Shown here: positions 32,942 to 42,731 of the stretch, piece by piece
Layout of the letters: the number at the start of each line of letters is the position of its first letter
How positions within the stretch are numbered: position 1 is the first letter of the stretch
Assembly: GCF_014297365.1 (NCBI RefSeq)
Contig: NZ_JACOQD010000007.1
Location: 55,222 to 119,221, forward strand
Direction: 5' to 3'
Origin: Winogradskyella echinorum
GTDB taxonomy: Bacteria > Bacteroidota > Bacteroidia > Flavobacteriales > Flavobacteriaceae
DNA: 64,000 nucleotides
Notes under the pieces: model-generated
Told to the model about the DNA's origin: nothing
What the model saw: the letters and a program-made list of their open reading frames with translations, nothing else
The model's database searches: none
Position numbers and translations under genes: made by a program

Positions 32942-34914
32942 TAATCTTGTTTTTGCTTTAATTGTTCGGATAATTGTTTTGCAAACTTAACCAATCTCCA
33001 GTTATGATGCGTTTTTGCATTTTCTAAATTAGATTGACATTCCGTATTACAAGCTTTTATTAAATCTAAATACTGAAAAGCACTAATACGCAAATCCGCA
33101 TTGTAGCGCTCATTTGTATAACTAACCAGTTCATTATAAACTTGCTGCTTTTTATCTTTTTGAAAATCTGGCGTGTTTAAGTTTAATACCAACCACAACA
33201 ATCTCACATTCTTATCATTAAACCCAATAACATTTTGAGTTTTGGCTAGAAATTTAGAGCGCTCTAATGGGAAATTAACCCATAGATTATACAATGCACT
33301 TTCTATAGTAATGTACGACTTGTCATCTAATAAAGATTCGTAATCTTCCTTTAATGCTTCCGGAATTTTTGTAACATACTGAGAAATCGCTTGCCTTACC
33401 TTTAAACTATTCTTAAATACATCTTTAGTGACTAGCTCTGGTACTTGCGATATAATCTTCACTTTAGCCTCATCAGAAACATAGTATTTTAAATATTCTG
33501 CACATTTAGAAGTTTTAGCTTCACAATCTACCATAATATATTCTTGAATAAATTTTGATTGTCGCTTCAACAAATCCATTGCCTCATCAAAAGGAAATTC
33601 CTTCGACTCTATCCACTTACTCGTAAACTCAGACATATCCTGCTCTGCAAGCAATTCAACTTCACTTATAAAATCTGAAGTTTCCACATTTCCAAACTGA
33701 TGTTTTTCGAGATAATTTTTTACAGCTTGCTTAAAAATTGCATCTCCAACCATATCTCTCAAAGCATGTAAAACCCAAGCTCCACGTTGATAAAACGTTA
33801 AACTGCTCGACTTTGCATTTAACAATGAAGTGCCATTACCAGCCAAATCTTGTTTTTGTAAATCTTGAGCAGATTCAAATAACTTAAAGTAAAAATAATT
33901 GTCTTCAAAAACTTCGCGTTCCGCCAATAATGCGTAGTAAGTTGCAAAACCTTCTTGCAACCAATGGTGCTCACCAGATTTAGCAGTCACTAAATCACCA
34001 AACCATTGATGCGCTAACTCGTGCGCATTTACATTAACATAGTTTTTGTCATTAAAACCAATAGCATCGACTACAAAAGCATCAGAAAAAATTGTGGCAC
34101 TTGTATTCTCCATGCCTGCATATAAAAAATCGTGAACAGGCACTTGTTTGTAGTTTTGCCACGGATAAGCGAAACCAATTTCCTCTTCTAAATAATCAAA
34201 CATACGTTTACTATAGCGATACGTTGATTCAACTTTTAAAGAATCTTTTGGATAATAGTAATGCTCTAATGGAATGCCACTATTAGACGTTTCCATCGCT
34301 TTACTATATTTACCGACAACAACCGCTACTAAATAGCTAGACATTGGTTTTTGCATATCAAATTCCCAAAGAAAATATCCAGCATTATCTGATTTAGATT
34401 TTAAATTACCATTAGAAACAACCGTATAATCCCTAGGAGCAAGAAATTTTAAATCGAACTCAATTTTATCATTAGTATCATCTAAGCTAGGCAACCAGTT
34501 ACTTGTATACTTTCCTTGTCCTTGCGTCCAAATCTGATTTCTCCCTTCATTATCCCAACCCACAAAATACATGGCTTTTTTGGGAGCATTAAAAAAAACA
34601 AAACTCAATTTATAATTATCACCTTTCTTAAAGTTATTATAAACGATAATCTTTTTGCCATCATTACTAAATTTTGCTTTAGAATTATTTAAGGCCACAT
34701 GTTTAAACCTCATATTAACAGCATCTAAATAAACGGAATCTACATCCTTTAAAATTTTAAAATCAACAGCGTAAGAGTTATAAATTGTACTATCCACCGA
34801 CAATTGATTAAATACTATCAGTGCATCCACTCTTTTAAAATCTACATTGTCAGTTTGCTGGGCAAAGGAAAAGTTGGTTAGAATAAAACAAAAAATGAAT
34901 AAAACGTTCTTCAT
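32941..34914 (-). CDS. Exported M1 family aminopeptidase
   Basis: 657 residues from the preferred ATG, which directly opens the signal peptide (MKNVLFIFCFILTNFSFAQ). The gluzincin core has AGMENTSATIFSD (substrate-binding GxMEN, about 266), HELAHQWFGDLV (HExxH, about 298) and EGFATYYALLAE (third zinc ligand Glu, about 321). The N-terminal beta-saddle (residues about 20-200) and a C-terminal helical domain complete the M1 layout. It cleaves N-terminal residues from peptides in the periplasm or at the surface. The gene is divergent from recG. Confidence 0.92.
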   Translation of the reverse strand: MKNVLFIFCFILTNFSFAQQTDNVDFKRVDALIVFNQLSVDSTIYNSYAVDFKILKDVDSVYLDAVNMRFKHVALNNSKAKFSNDGKKIIVYNNFKKGDNYKLSFVFFNAPKKAMYFVGWDNEGRNQIWTQGQGKYTSNWLPSLDDTNDKIEFDLKFLAPRDYTVVSNGNLKSKSDNAGYFLWEFDMQKPMSSYLVAVVVGKYSKAMETSNSGIPLEHYYYPKDSLKVESTYRYSKRMFDYLEEEIGFAYPWQNYKQVPVHDFLYAGMENTSATIFSDAFVVDAIGFNDKNYVNVNAHELAHQWFGDLVTAKSGEHHWLQEGFATYYALLAEREVFEDNYFYFKLFESAQDLQKQDLAGNGTSLLNAKSSSLTFYQRGAWVLHALRDMVGDAIFKQAVKNYLEKHQFGNVETSDFISEVELLAEQDMSEFTSKWIESKEFPFDEAMDLLKRQSKFIQEYIMVDCEAKTSKCAEYLKYYVSDEAKVKIISQVPELVTKDVFKNSLKVRQAISQYVTKIPEALKEDYESLLDDKSYITIESALYNLWVNFPLERSKFLAKTQNVIGFNDKNVRLLWLVLNLNTPDFQKDKKQQVYNELVSYTNERYNADLRISAFQYLDLIKACNTECQSNLENAKTHHNWRLVKFAKQLSEQLKQKQD

Positions 34915-35033
34915 AAATAGAATTTGCACAAGAATAAGACCAAAGTAAGCAATTCAAAACTCAAATTACAAAAACTAAATTCCAAATAACAAAGAGATTC
35001 ATTTTTTAAAAGGAATTGGGTAAATTCGCAACT

Positions 35034-37136
35034 ATGAGTGTGAAGCTACAAACTCCCATTGACTACCTCAAAGGCGTCGGCCCAAATAGAGCAGATTTAT
35101 TGCGCTCAGAATTGGGTATTCATACCTACCAAGATCTCATAAACTTGTTTCCAAATCGCTATATAGATCGCACCAAATACTACAAAATTAATGAGTTACA
35201 ACGCAATAATGCAGAGGTACAGGTCGTAGGTGTTATCACTGGATTTAGAGAAGTAGCTCAAAAACGCGGCAAAAGGCTCGTCGCTGATTTTAAAGATGAA
35301 ACTGGTACCATGGAACTCGTTTGGTTTAGAGGTCAGAAATGGATACGCGATAGCTTAAAAATTGGTAAACCTTATGTCATTTTTGGAAAAACCAATTGGT
35401 TTAGTGGAAAATACAATATGGCGCATCCAGAGATTGAATTACAATCTAATCACGACAGCAATTTACGCTCCGCCATGCAAGCCATTTATCCATCTACAGA
35501 AAAACTATCTAATAAAGGCATTACAAATCGGGTAATTACCAAAATAATGCAACAGTTGTTTATAGAAACTAAAGGACAGTTTGTTGAAACATTATCAGAT
35601 TCAATTAAAGGCGAATTGAAATTAATTTCAAAATCTGATGCCCTTTTTAACATCCATTTTCCCAAAAGTCCAGAGCTACTTTCTAGAGCTCAATTCCGAT
35701 TAAAATTTGAAGAATTATTTTACATCCAATTGCAATTAATTCTTAAAAACCTGATTCATAAATCAAAAATAAAAGGCTTTCCGTTTGATAAAGTTGGTAA
35801 TTATTTTAACACCTTTTACAACGAGCATTTACCCTTTGAATTAACAGCCGCACAGAAACGCGTTTTAAAAGAAATAAGACAAGATTTAGGCAGCAATGCA
35901 CAAATGAATAGGCTTTTGCAAGGCGATGTAGGTTCTGGAAAAACCATAGTAGCCTTTATGTCAATGCTCATGGGACTTGACAACGGATTTCAGTGCTGTT
36001 TAATGGCGCCTACTGCTATTTTGTCAGCACAACACTATAACGGATTACTAGAACTATGTAAACCTTTAAATATCAGTATTTCACTATTAACTGGTTCAAG
36101 TAAAACTTCAGAACGAAAAGAAATTCATAAAAACCTCGAAAATGGAAGTTTACAGATCTTAGTTGGCACACATGCGCTACTTGAAGATAAGGTGAAATTT
36201 AAAAATTTGGGACTAGCCATTATCGATGAGCAACACAGATTCGGAGTTGCACAACGGTCAAAATTATGGCACAAGAATACCTCTCCTCCACATGTGCTTG
36301 TTATGACTGCTACTCCAATTCCAAGAACCTTGGCCATGTCGGTTTATGGCGACTTAGATATTTCAGTTATTGATGAATTACCAGCAGGAAGAAAGCCGAT
36401 AAAAACAGTTCATAGATATGATAACAATCGATTGAAAGTTTTCAAATTTATGAAAGATGAAATTGCCAAAGGCAGACAAATTTATATTGTGTATCCATTG
36501 ATTCAAGAAAGTGAAAAAATGGATTACAAAGATTTAATGGATGGCTACGAAAGCATTTCTAGAGAATTTCCAATGCCAGAGTATCAGATTTCGATAGTTC
36601 ATGGAAAAATGAAGCCAGCAGATAAAGATTACGAAATGCAACGCTTTGCTAATGGAGAAACTCATATTATGGTAGCTACTACGGTAATTGAAGTTGGTGT
36701 AAACGTACCAAATGCGTCGGTAATGATTATAGAAAGCGCAGAACGCTTTGGTTTATCACAACTCCATCAATTGCGTGGTCGTGTGGGTCGTGGCGCAGAG
36801 CAGAGCTATTGTATTTTAATGACCAGCCATAAACTGAGCCAAGATAGCAAAACCCGATTAGAAACCATGGTACGTAGTAGCGATGGTTTTGAAATTGCAG
36901 AAGTAGATTTAAAACTTCGTGGTCCAGGAGATATTATGGGCACACAACAAAGTGGTGTTTTAAATTTGCGCATTGCAGATATCGTAAAAGACAAGGACAT
37001 ATTACAACAAGCGCGTTATTATGCAAAAAGTGTTTTAAAAATCGACCCAAGTCTTGGATTACCTGAGCATAAGACTATTTTAAACACTTACAGACAGATG
37101 CATAAGTATCGTAACATATGGAATTATATTAGTTGA
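35034..37136 (+). CDS. recG: ATP-dependent DNA helicase RecG
   Basis: 700 residues from the preferred ATG (MSVKLQTPIDYLKGVGPNRADLL); a TTG six codons upstream is less likely. It regresses stalled forks and branch-migrates Holliday junctions. Wedge/OB domain: VVGVITGFREVAQKRGKRLVADF. Helicase motifs: QGDVGSGKTIVAFM (I), APTAILSAQHY (Ia), AIIDEQHRFGVAQR (II), VMTATPIPRTLAMSVYGD (III), TTVIEVGVNVPNASVM (V), LSQLHQLRGRVGRGAEQS (VI), and the RecG-specific LRGPGDIMGTQQSG. Length is normal. Confidence 0.95.
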   Translation: MSVKLQTPIDYLKGVGPNRADLLRSELGIHTYQDLINLFPNRYIDRTKYYKINELQRNNAEVQVVGVITGFREVAQKRGKRLVADFKDETGTMELVWFRGQKWIRDSLKIGKPYVIFGKTNWFSGKYNMAHPEIELQSNHDSNLRSAMQAIYPSTEKLSNKGITNRVITKIMQQLFIETKGQFVETLSDSIKGELKLISKSDALFNIHFPKSPELLSRAQFRLKFEELFYIQLQLILKNLIHKSKIKGFPFDKVGNYFNTFYNEHLPFELTAAQKRVLKEIRQDLGSNAQMNRLLQGDVGSGKTIVAFMSMLMGLDNGFQCCLMAPTAILSAQHYNGLLELCKPLNISISLLTGSSKTSERKEIHKNLENGSLQILVGTHALLEDKVKFKNLGLAIIDEQHRFGVAQRSKLWHKNTSPPHVLVMTATPIPRTLAMSVYGDLDISVIDELPAGRKPIKTVHRYDNNRLKVFKFMKDEIAKGRQIYIVYPLIQESEKMDYKDLMDGYESISREFPMPEYQISIVHGKMKPADKDYEMQRFANGETHIMVATTVIEVGVNVPNASVMIIESAERFGLSQLHQLRGRVGRGAEQSYCILMTSHKLSQDSKTRLETMVRSSDGFEIAEVDLKLRGPGDIMGTQQSGVLNLRIADIVKDKDILQQARYYAKSVLKIDPSLGLPEHKTILNTYRQMHKYRNIWNYIS

Positions 37137-37559
37137 TAACATCATTACCTAGATTCTGAAACAAGTTTAGAATGACAAATAATATAGTTTTAATGATTTT
37201 GATAAGGTTCTTGCTTCTAAAGCAATAAAAAAAAAGGCCTAGAACCAACAACAACTAGACCTTTTAAAACACAATTATTCGTGTTTTGCTGATGAACATT
37301 TTTAATGCTATAATTAACAATACCCCAAATTACACGCATTATAAAAGCAAGTCTGTTAGGGAGTTGTTAAAGAAACAATCACTAATGTTAATTAACGTAT
37401 TATTAAGAGTAACCATTACTTTCTGTTAATAAAGTTTGAACTATTTAATACTCTAACCCATTGATTTTTAATGTGAAAAATTATAACTTCGTTTAACGAC
37501 TGATATAAGTCTGTTACTGAGCGTAGTCGAAGTATTGAAAACAGACTCACATCATTAAA
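37137..37559. other. Gene-free region between recG and phosphodiesterase cassette
   Basis: About 420 bases with no supportable ORF. It holds a recG-side terminator hairpin, a fragment of a common flavobacterial dispersed repeat (GATTCTGAAACAAGTTTAGA at 37151), a small hairpin AAAACACAATTATTCGTGTT near 37275, and the fragment ACTGAGCGTAGTCGAAGT near 37516, also a frequent intergenic repeat, flanked by GTCTGTT and AACAGAC. A degenerate cassette site may lie at its right end. Confidence 0.5.
37228..37266 (+). terminator. Hairpin terminator downstream of recG
   Basis: AAAAGGCCTAG and CTAGACCTTTT form a stem with one mismatch around a 12-base loop, with A-run and T-run flanks; about 95 bases past the recG stop. 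Confidence 0.65.
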
Positions 37560-39022
37560 GTTGCCCGCAAGCTGACAAACGAACTCAAATGAAACGACAG
37601 ATCATAATAATATCTATTTTTATTATTGGAATGATATTATTGTTTTCCTGCAATAGAAAAATAATAAGTTCACCTCGTACCATTACAAATACAAAATCAA
37701 ACGTTAACGAAAAAAAACCTTATTTAATATTAATCTCACTTGATGGTTTTAGATGGGATTATGTAGAGAAATATAATCCACCTAATTTGAGTTTATTCAT
37801 TAAAAATGGTGTTAAGTCAGAATCACTAATACCTTCATTCCCTACTAAAACTTTTCCGAACCATTACACGATTGCAACAGGACTTTATCCAGACAAACAT
37901 GGAATAATAGGAAATATATTTTATGACTATAAAAAAGACACTCTATTTAATAAGAAGAATCCTAAAATGGCAGAAGACGGGAGTTTTTATGGAGGTTCAC
38001 CAATTTGGGTAGAGGCAAGTAAGGCAAATATTGTCACTGCCAGTTATTTCTTTGTAGGAACTGAGGCTAATATTCAAGGAATCAGACCAACATACTATTA
38101 TAAATTTGATAATAGCGTTAAAAATCAGGAACGTGTTCATCAAACAATAAATTGGTTGAATTTAGAGAAGAAAAGCAGGCCACATTTAATCACTTTATAT
38201 TTTGGTGATATGGATGAAGTTGGACACGACTATGGTACTAATGATGACGAAAAATTGAAAACGGCATTGTTTGAACTAGATAAAAATTTAGGCGATTTGT
38301 TTGAAGGAGTATCAGAAACTAATCTTCCGGTAAATATTATTATCGTTTCTGACCATGGTATGGGAAATCAGTCTACTAACAAAATAATACCAATAGATTC
38401 TATTGAAAACGATGAGTTATTCATGACAATTGAAAACGGTACAATAGTAAATATTCATCCAAAAAAAGATGTTGAAATAGATTCTGTACTACAATATTTA
38501 AAACAAAAGGAAAACAATTTCAAAGCTTATAAAACTGAAAATACACCAGGTTTTGAATACATCCCAACTAATAAAAATTGGGGTGCAATACAATTAATAC
38601 CAGATTACGGTTATCATTTTTGGAATCAAAGACGAAAAGACGCTCTTACTGAAGAGGGTGTTAAAATATTTGGCGTTCATGGCTATGATAGCAAATACAA
38701 AGAAATGCATGGAATATTTTACGCGAATGGTCCAGCCTTTAAAGATGGTTATGAAATACGTTCGATAAAAAACATTCACATCTACCCATTGATGTGTAAG
38801 ATTTTAGGATTGAAAATTCATGAATCGATAGATGGAGATATAAATGAAATAAAAAGTGTTTTAAAAGAAGACAATTGAATTAAGAATAAAGCCAGCAGGT
38901 AACACGGTGTATAATTAATTGCCTGGTCACTGACGACTTAGGAACATTCCTGCGGACTATTCTATCTGTGATTTATTTGCTAAATTAGTTGCTTAACCAC
39001 GCAACTAACCATACACATCAAC
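37560..39022 (+). mobile_element. Isolated cassette-like unit carrying a phosphodiesterase gene
   Basis: The unit would begin with GTTGCCCGC and end with a structured repeat homologous to sites A-C, whose 5' flank reads GCAGGTAAC. These ends pair at eight of nine positions if one G-T wobble is allowed, a weaker match than in the 3.6-6.0 kb array, as expected of an older copy. It carries one plus-strand gene with the repeat at the 3' end, the same layout as the array. Confidence 0.45.
37589..38878 (+). CDS. Lipoprotein alkaline-phosphatase-superfamily phosphodiesterase (NPP type)
   Basis: 429 residues, probably lipid-anchored (signal IIGMILLFSCNRK; Cys about 21). Matches the nucleotide pyrophosphatase/phosphodiesterase family: LILISLDGFRWDYVEKYNPP (metal Asp, about 50), PSFPTKTFPNHYTIATGLYP (nucleophile Thr in TKTFPNH), GNIFYDYKKDTLF, YFGDMDEVGHDYG (Asp/His zinc ligands, about 205-215), IIVSDHGMG (Asp-His pair, about 254) and FGVHGYDSKYKEMHGIFYANGPAF (last His, about 367). 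It hydrolyses phosphodiester or pyrophosphate bonds outside the cytoplasm. Being inside a cassette-like unit, it may be an acquired gene. Confidence 0.88.
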   Translation: MKRQIIIISIFIIGMILLFSCNRKIISSPRTITNTKSNVNEKKPYLILISLDGFRWDYVEKYNPPNLSLFIKNGVKSESLIPSFPTKTFPNHYTIATGLYPDKHGIIGNIFYDYKKDTLFNKKNPKMAEDGSFYGGSPIWVEASKANIVTASYFFVGTEANIQGIRPTYYYKFDNSVKNQERVHQTINWLNLEKKSRPHLITLYFGDMDEVGHDYGTNDDEKLKTALFELDKNLGDLFEGVSETNLPVNIIIVSDHGMGNQSTNKIIPIDSIENDELFMTIENGTIVNIHPKKDVEIDSVLQYLKQKENNFKAYKTENTPGFEYIPTNKNWGAIQLIPDYGYHFWNQRRKDALTEEGVKIFGVHGYDSKYKEMHGIFYANGPAFKDGYEIRSIKNIHIYPLMCKILGLKIHESIDGDINEIKSVLKEDN

Positions 39023-39024
39023 GA
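38895..39024 (+). repeat. Structured cassette repeat, site D (decayed)
   Basis: Core 38904-39022. The left arm GTGTATAATTAATTGC and right arm GCAACTAACCATACAC are identical to site A, and the inner CTTA, CTATCTGTGATT and TTTGCTAAATTAGTTGC blocks also match. The central hairpin is damaged: AGGAACATTCC-TGC-GGACTATTCT pairs poorly. The 3' join reads AACGATATT, so the GTT found after sites A and B is lost. About 33 kb from the array, so the family is dispersed in this genome. Confidence 0.7.
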
Positions 39025-39111
39025 TATTAAGTACAATTAAAAACCAAACTTTGCAACACTTCACCTTTTATATCGTCTATTAGGCACATTAGCTTACCTA
39101 AAACCATCTCA

Positions 39112-40611
39112 ATGAAAAAACACTCGTTCATTTTAACAGTATTAGTTCTATTAAATTTTTCTTTTATACAAGCTCAGAATGACATTAAGTACCTAGAAAA
39201 AAGTGACATTAAAGATGATTTAGAATTGCTAGACGCTATTCTTAAAAACACATCTTCTTACCAAGAATTAAATGGCTATGATTATAAAAAAGATTTTAAC
39301 GCGTACTTAAAGACTTTAGATAGTAAAAAGATAACTCAATATGAGTTTGGGTTATTTTTAGCCAAAACAATAGGGAAAATTGGTGACAGACATTCTTATA
39401 TAAAAGATTACGACATTAGAGATTCGCTATATCTACCAATAGCTTTTGCACCATATAATGATAAAGTTATAGTCGTTGATTATGTTAGAGAATCTAAAAC
39501 ATATAAATTTTGGAATTCAGAATTCCCTTATTTACATGCTATAAATAACATACCTATTGATAAGATACTTCCAGAGGTAATAGTAGGAGATGTTCTTGCT
39601 CCTAAAGATGCCTATGCCACAAACGCCATTAGAGAGCTAAGAGATATTGAAACTATTTTTAGAACCCTTAATATAGAATTACCAAATCCATTACCTATAA
39701 CATTGGCAAATGAAGAGGGACATAAAAAAGAATTACACATAAAACTTGTTGATGTAAAAAACAGAGCGCGATTATGGGACGAAAGATTTTACAGTAAAAC
39801 GTTTAGAGTAAAAGAAGAACAGTATAATGACAGTGCATTTATTGAAAGATTTTTTAGTTTAAGAAACAATATTGGGTATATCCAAATTGGAGACATGTTA
39901 GAAAAAGAAAGTACTCCTGTTTTCTTTAAATTTCTCAATAGTTTTATGACCAAAGCCAAACAAACGGATGCTCTAATTATAGATGTAAGAGATAATGGTG
40001 GAGGTACTCGAGATTTAATTCAAGAATTGGCTGGATATTTTATGCATCCAGATTCTGTGTATGTTGTTAATGCCACTAAACAACGTGGCAAATTACCATT
40101 GAGTGACGAATTAAAAGAGCAATTACATAGTCGCTATTTATTTTCGAGAGACGAATTAGATACAAGAGAGCAAAATGCGGTAGATAAATTTATGGCTACA
40201 TTTAAACCAATGTATAATTTAAGTGCAGAAAAATTTAGCGCATATCATTACTATATTCTCAATGGGCAAAAACTCACCAAAGGCAAGTTTCATTACAATA
40301 AGCCTATTTACATACTTGCTAACGAAAGAAGTTTTAGCGCAGCCTCAGTTTTAGTATCTGTATTTAAAGGATTACCCAATATAAAAATAGTTGGTGTAAC
40401 TACTGATGGCTCTAGTGGCAACAGTCAACGCTTTGAATTACCAAACTCAGAATTACGCGGAAAAATTAGCACCATGGTTTCTTTTCAAAAAAATGGTAAA
40501 ATATTAGATGGTATTGGTACTGAACCAGACCTAATTATTAAAAGGAATTTAAACCAAATATTTTTAAAAGAAGATTACCAACTAAATGCACTAATTGAAC
40601 TCATAAAGTAG
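39112..40611 (+). CDS. Exported S41 family peptidase
   Basis: 499 residues with a signal peptide (MKKHSFILTVLVLLNFSFIQ). The C-terminal half is a tail-specific-protease (S41) domain: NNIGYIQIGDMLEKESTPVF, ALIIDVRDNGGGTRDLIQELAGYF (about residues 283-306), NERSFSAASVLVSVFKGLP with the probable nucleophile Ser, and VGVTTDGSSGNSQRFELPNS. The N-terminal part (residues 25-215) is helical then beta-rich and lacks an obvious PDZ domain, as in other flavobacterial S41 proteins. It acts in the periplasm or at the outer membrane; the substrate is unknown. Confidence 0.85.
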   Translation: MKKHSFILTVLVLLNFSFIQAQNDIKYLEKSDIKDDLELLDAILKNTSSYQELNGYDYKKDFNAYLKTLDSKKITQYEFGLFLAKTIGKIGDRHSYIKDYDIRDSLYLPIAFAPYNDKVIVVDYVRESKTYKFWNSEFPYLHAINNIPIDKILPEVIVGDVLAPKDAYATNAIRELRDIETIFRTLNIELPNPLPITLANEEGHKKELHIKLVDVKNRARLWDERFYSKTFRVKEEQYNDSAFIERFFSLRNNIGYIQIGDMLEKESTPVFFKFLNSFMTKAKQTDALIIDVRDNGGGTRDLIQELAGYFMHPDSVYVVNATKQRGKLPLSDELKEQLHSRYLFSRDELDTREQNAVDKFMATFKPMYNLSAEKFSAYHYYILNGQKLTKGKFHYNKPIYILANERSFSAASVLVSVFKGLPNIKIVGVTTDGSSGNSQRFELPNSELRGKISTMVSFQKNGKILDGIGTEPDLIIKRNLNQIFLKEDYQLNALIELIK

Positions 40612-40680
40612 AAATAAAAAATACGTTTGGTGTTCTTAATATAAAATTGCCTGGCATTACTTTCAAAATTATAATAATCT

Positions 40681-40688
40681 TACCTTTG
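40681..40688 (+). promoter_or_regulatory. Probable -7 box for DUF1624 gene
   Basis: TACCTTTG fits TAnnTTTG exactly and lies 19 bases ahead of the TTG start of the gene. Confidence 0.45.
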
Positions 40689-40707
40689 CTGTACAACCAA
40701 TTACTAT

Positions 40708-41805
40708 TTGAGCACAAATCGCCTATACTTTATTGATGCTGTAAGAGCATTTGCCATCTTAATGATGTTGCAAGGGCATTTTATAGACACTTTATTAGAG
40801 GTGTCTTATAGAGACTCTAACAATACAGCATTTAAAATATGGGAATATTTTAGAGGCATTACTGCACCGACATTTTTTACTATTTCTGGTTTAATATTTT
40901 CTTATTTACTTATTAAAGCCAAACGTAGTGGCACTGTAAAATCGCGAATGCAAAAAGGGTTAAAACGTGGTTTAATGCTTATTGGTATTGGCTATATGTT
41001 ACGTGTACCCATTTTTGAATGGCTTTTTGGAAAATTTAGCTCCTATTTTCTTATTGTAGATGTGTTACAATGCATTGGTTTATCACTGATTATAATTGTA
41101 ATTATTTATAAGATCACATTTCAAAAGACTTTAATTTTTTCGATTTTAATGTTGGTTTTAGGTCTTACGGTTTTTACAAGCGAACCTTTATATCGATATT
41201 TAGAATTACCTGAAATTCCTAAATTACTTTCAAATTATGTATCTAAAACCAATGGATCTGTTTTTACAATCATTCCTTGGTTTGGCTATGTAGCATTTGG
41301 CGCATTTATTTCCACCTTGTTTTATCGCTATTTAGAACGTCCAAAATTTAAAATGGCAATAGTTTCTGGATTTTTAATTTTCGGAATTGCGCTTATTTTT
41401 AAATCTTCTTGGCTATTTATGAAACTCTACTATTGGTTTGATATTTCGCTATTTAAAGACGTAGCCTACTACAATTACTTATTTACAAGACTTGGGAATG
41501 TACTCATTTTATTCGCTTTATTTTATTTGGCAGAAAACTATATTAAACAACCATTGATTTTAAGAATAGGTCAGAAAACTTTGTCTATATATGTAATTCA
41601 TTTTATTATAATTTATGGAAGTTTTACAGGTATTGGGCTTCACCAACTTATTGGCAAAAATTTAGTGCCTTGGCAAGCTATTATTGGTGCACTAATTTTC
41701 CTGACTGTGGTTTGCTTTATTTCGTTTCATTACGCTAAAACTAATGCCTTTGTATATTCTAATGTACAGAAGTTTGTAGATAAGATTAAGCGTTACACAC
41801 GCTAG
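40708..41805 (+). CDS. DUF1624 / heparan-alpha-glucosaminide N-acetyltransferase-like membrane protein
   Basis: 365 residues with about ten transmembrane segments. The opening RLYFIDAVRAFAILMMLQGHFIDTLL (about 5-30; RA and GH residues) and YFRGITAPTFFTISGLIFSYLL are the signature of the DUF1624 group in the acyltransferase-3 relatives, with HLLIGK-like later loops (GLHQLIGKNLVPW). It probably transfers an acyl group across the inner membrane to a surface glycan; not proven. The start codon is TTG: no ATG occurs before the conserved region, and the -7 box spacing agrees. Confidence 0.8.
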   Translation: MSTNRLYFIDAVRAFAILMMLQGHFIDTLLEVSYRDSNNTAFKIWEYFRGITAPTFFTISGLIFSYLLIKAKRSGTVKSRMQKGLKRGLMLIGIGYMLRVPIFEWLFGKFSSYFLIVDVLQCIGLSLIIIVIIYKITFQKTLIFSILMLVLGLTVFTSEPLYRYLELPEIPKLLSNYVSKTNGSVFTIIPWFGYVAFGAFISTLFYRYLERPKFKMAIVSGFLIFGIALIFKSSWLFMKLYYWFDISLFKDVAYYNYLFTRLGNVLILFALFYLAENYIKQPLILRIGQKTLSIYVIHFIIIYGSFTGIGLHQLIGKNLVPWQAIIGALIFLTVVCFISFHYAKTNAFVYSNVQKFVDKIKRYTR

Positions 41806-41852
41806 AATCATTTATATTTCATATTTTTATTATAGTAATACTCTATTAAAGC

Positions 41853-41885
41853 AAAAAAGGCCTCCTTTTTACAGGAAGCCCTTTT
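41853..41885 (+). terminator. Hairpin terminator after DUF1624 gene
   Basis: GGCCTCCT and AGGAAGCC form an 8-bp stem with one mismatch (wobble on RNA), between A-run and CTTTT. Confidence 0.6.
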
Positions 41886-42007
41886 CTCTTTCATAGCAAT
41901 TAACCAATCAATCTAAAAAACTTATAATTACTAAATGTAGAATCACCTACGATAATACATTTATACTTACGAAGATTTTATAGAGTCGGTTTTAAAAAAC
42001 TTAAAAA

Positions 42008-42493
42008 ATGGAAACTTTAATAGAAAAATTTTACCAAGCTTTTAGTGATCTTGATGCCGAAACTATGGTGTCCTACTATCATAAAGATATCGTTTTTGAA
42101 GATCCTGCTTTTGGTGTTCTTAAAGGAGATAAAGCAAAAGCAATGTGGCAAATGCTATGTGCATCTCAAAAAGGAAAAGATTTTAAAGTGATTTCTTCAG
42201 ACATAACTGCAAATGAAACTGAAGGTTCAGCACATTGGGAAGCGTTTTACACGTTTAGTAAAACAGGCCGAAAAGTACATAATAAGATTGACGCACAATT
42301 TGAATTTAAAGATGGCTTAATCATTAGTCATAAAGACACTTTTAATCTATATAATTGGGCTAAACAGGCAATGGGTTTTAAAGGCTTAGTCATTGGTAGA
42401 ACTCGTTATTTTAGTAATAAACTAAAAACGCAAACCAATTACCTATTGAATAAATATATAGAAGAAAAAAAGCTAACGGATTTGGATCGATAG
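42008..42493 (+). CDS. SnoaL/NTF2-like family protein
   Basis: 161 residues, cytosolic. The NTF2-like cone fold is indicated by METLIEKFYQAFSDLDAETMVSYYHKDIVFEDPAFGVLKGDKA, AHWEAFYTFSKTGRKVHNKIDAQFEFKDGLIISHKDTFNLYNWA. Such proteins may be steroid-isomerase-like enzymes or ligand binders; no specific catalytic set is evident. A terminator overlaps the last codons. It is not related closely to the second NTF2-like gene at 49700, which is exported. Confidence 0.8.
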   Translation: METLIEKFYQAFSDLDAETMVSYYHKDIVFEDPAFGVLKGDKAKAMWQMLCASQKGKDFKVISSDITANETEGSAHWEAFYTFSKTGRKVHNKIDAQFEFKDGLIISHKDTFNLYNWAKQAMGFKGLVIGRTRYFSNKLKTQTNYLLNKYIEEKKLTDLDR

Positions 42494-42501
42494 CTTTTTT
42501 T
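42465..42501 (+). terminator. Terminator overlapping 3' end of SnoaL-like gene
   Basis: AAAAAAAGCTA and TAGCTTTTTTT form an 11-bp stem with a 15-base loop; the last residues of the gene are encoded in the loop and arm. Confidence 0.7.
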
Positions 42502-42731
42502 GTAGCAATGTTTCTTTTTAGGGACTTAAGAGTTTACTTTATGTTTCATTGCAAAATAAATACTTCAAATCTTATGCCAAATTTATTATAACTCTAAAAA
42601 AATCGATGAAATGAATACTGGTTATTGATAATACACGATTAGTAAAAAAATTTGGCGTAAAAGCAAGCCGATTGTACAATAGATAAAGATTGAAGTGTAT
42701 TAAAATTGATGTATAGACTTAAAGATTGAAT

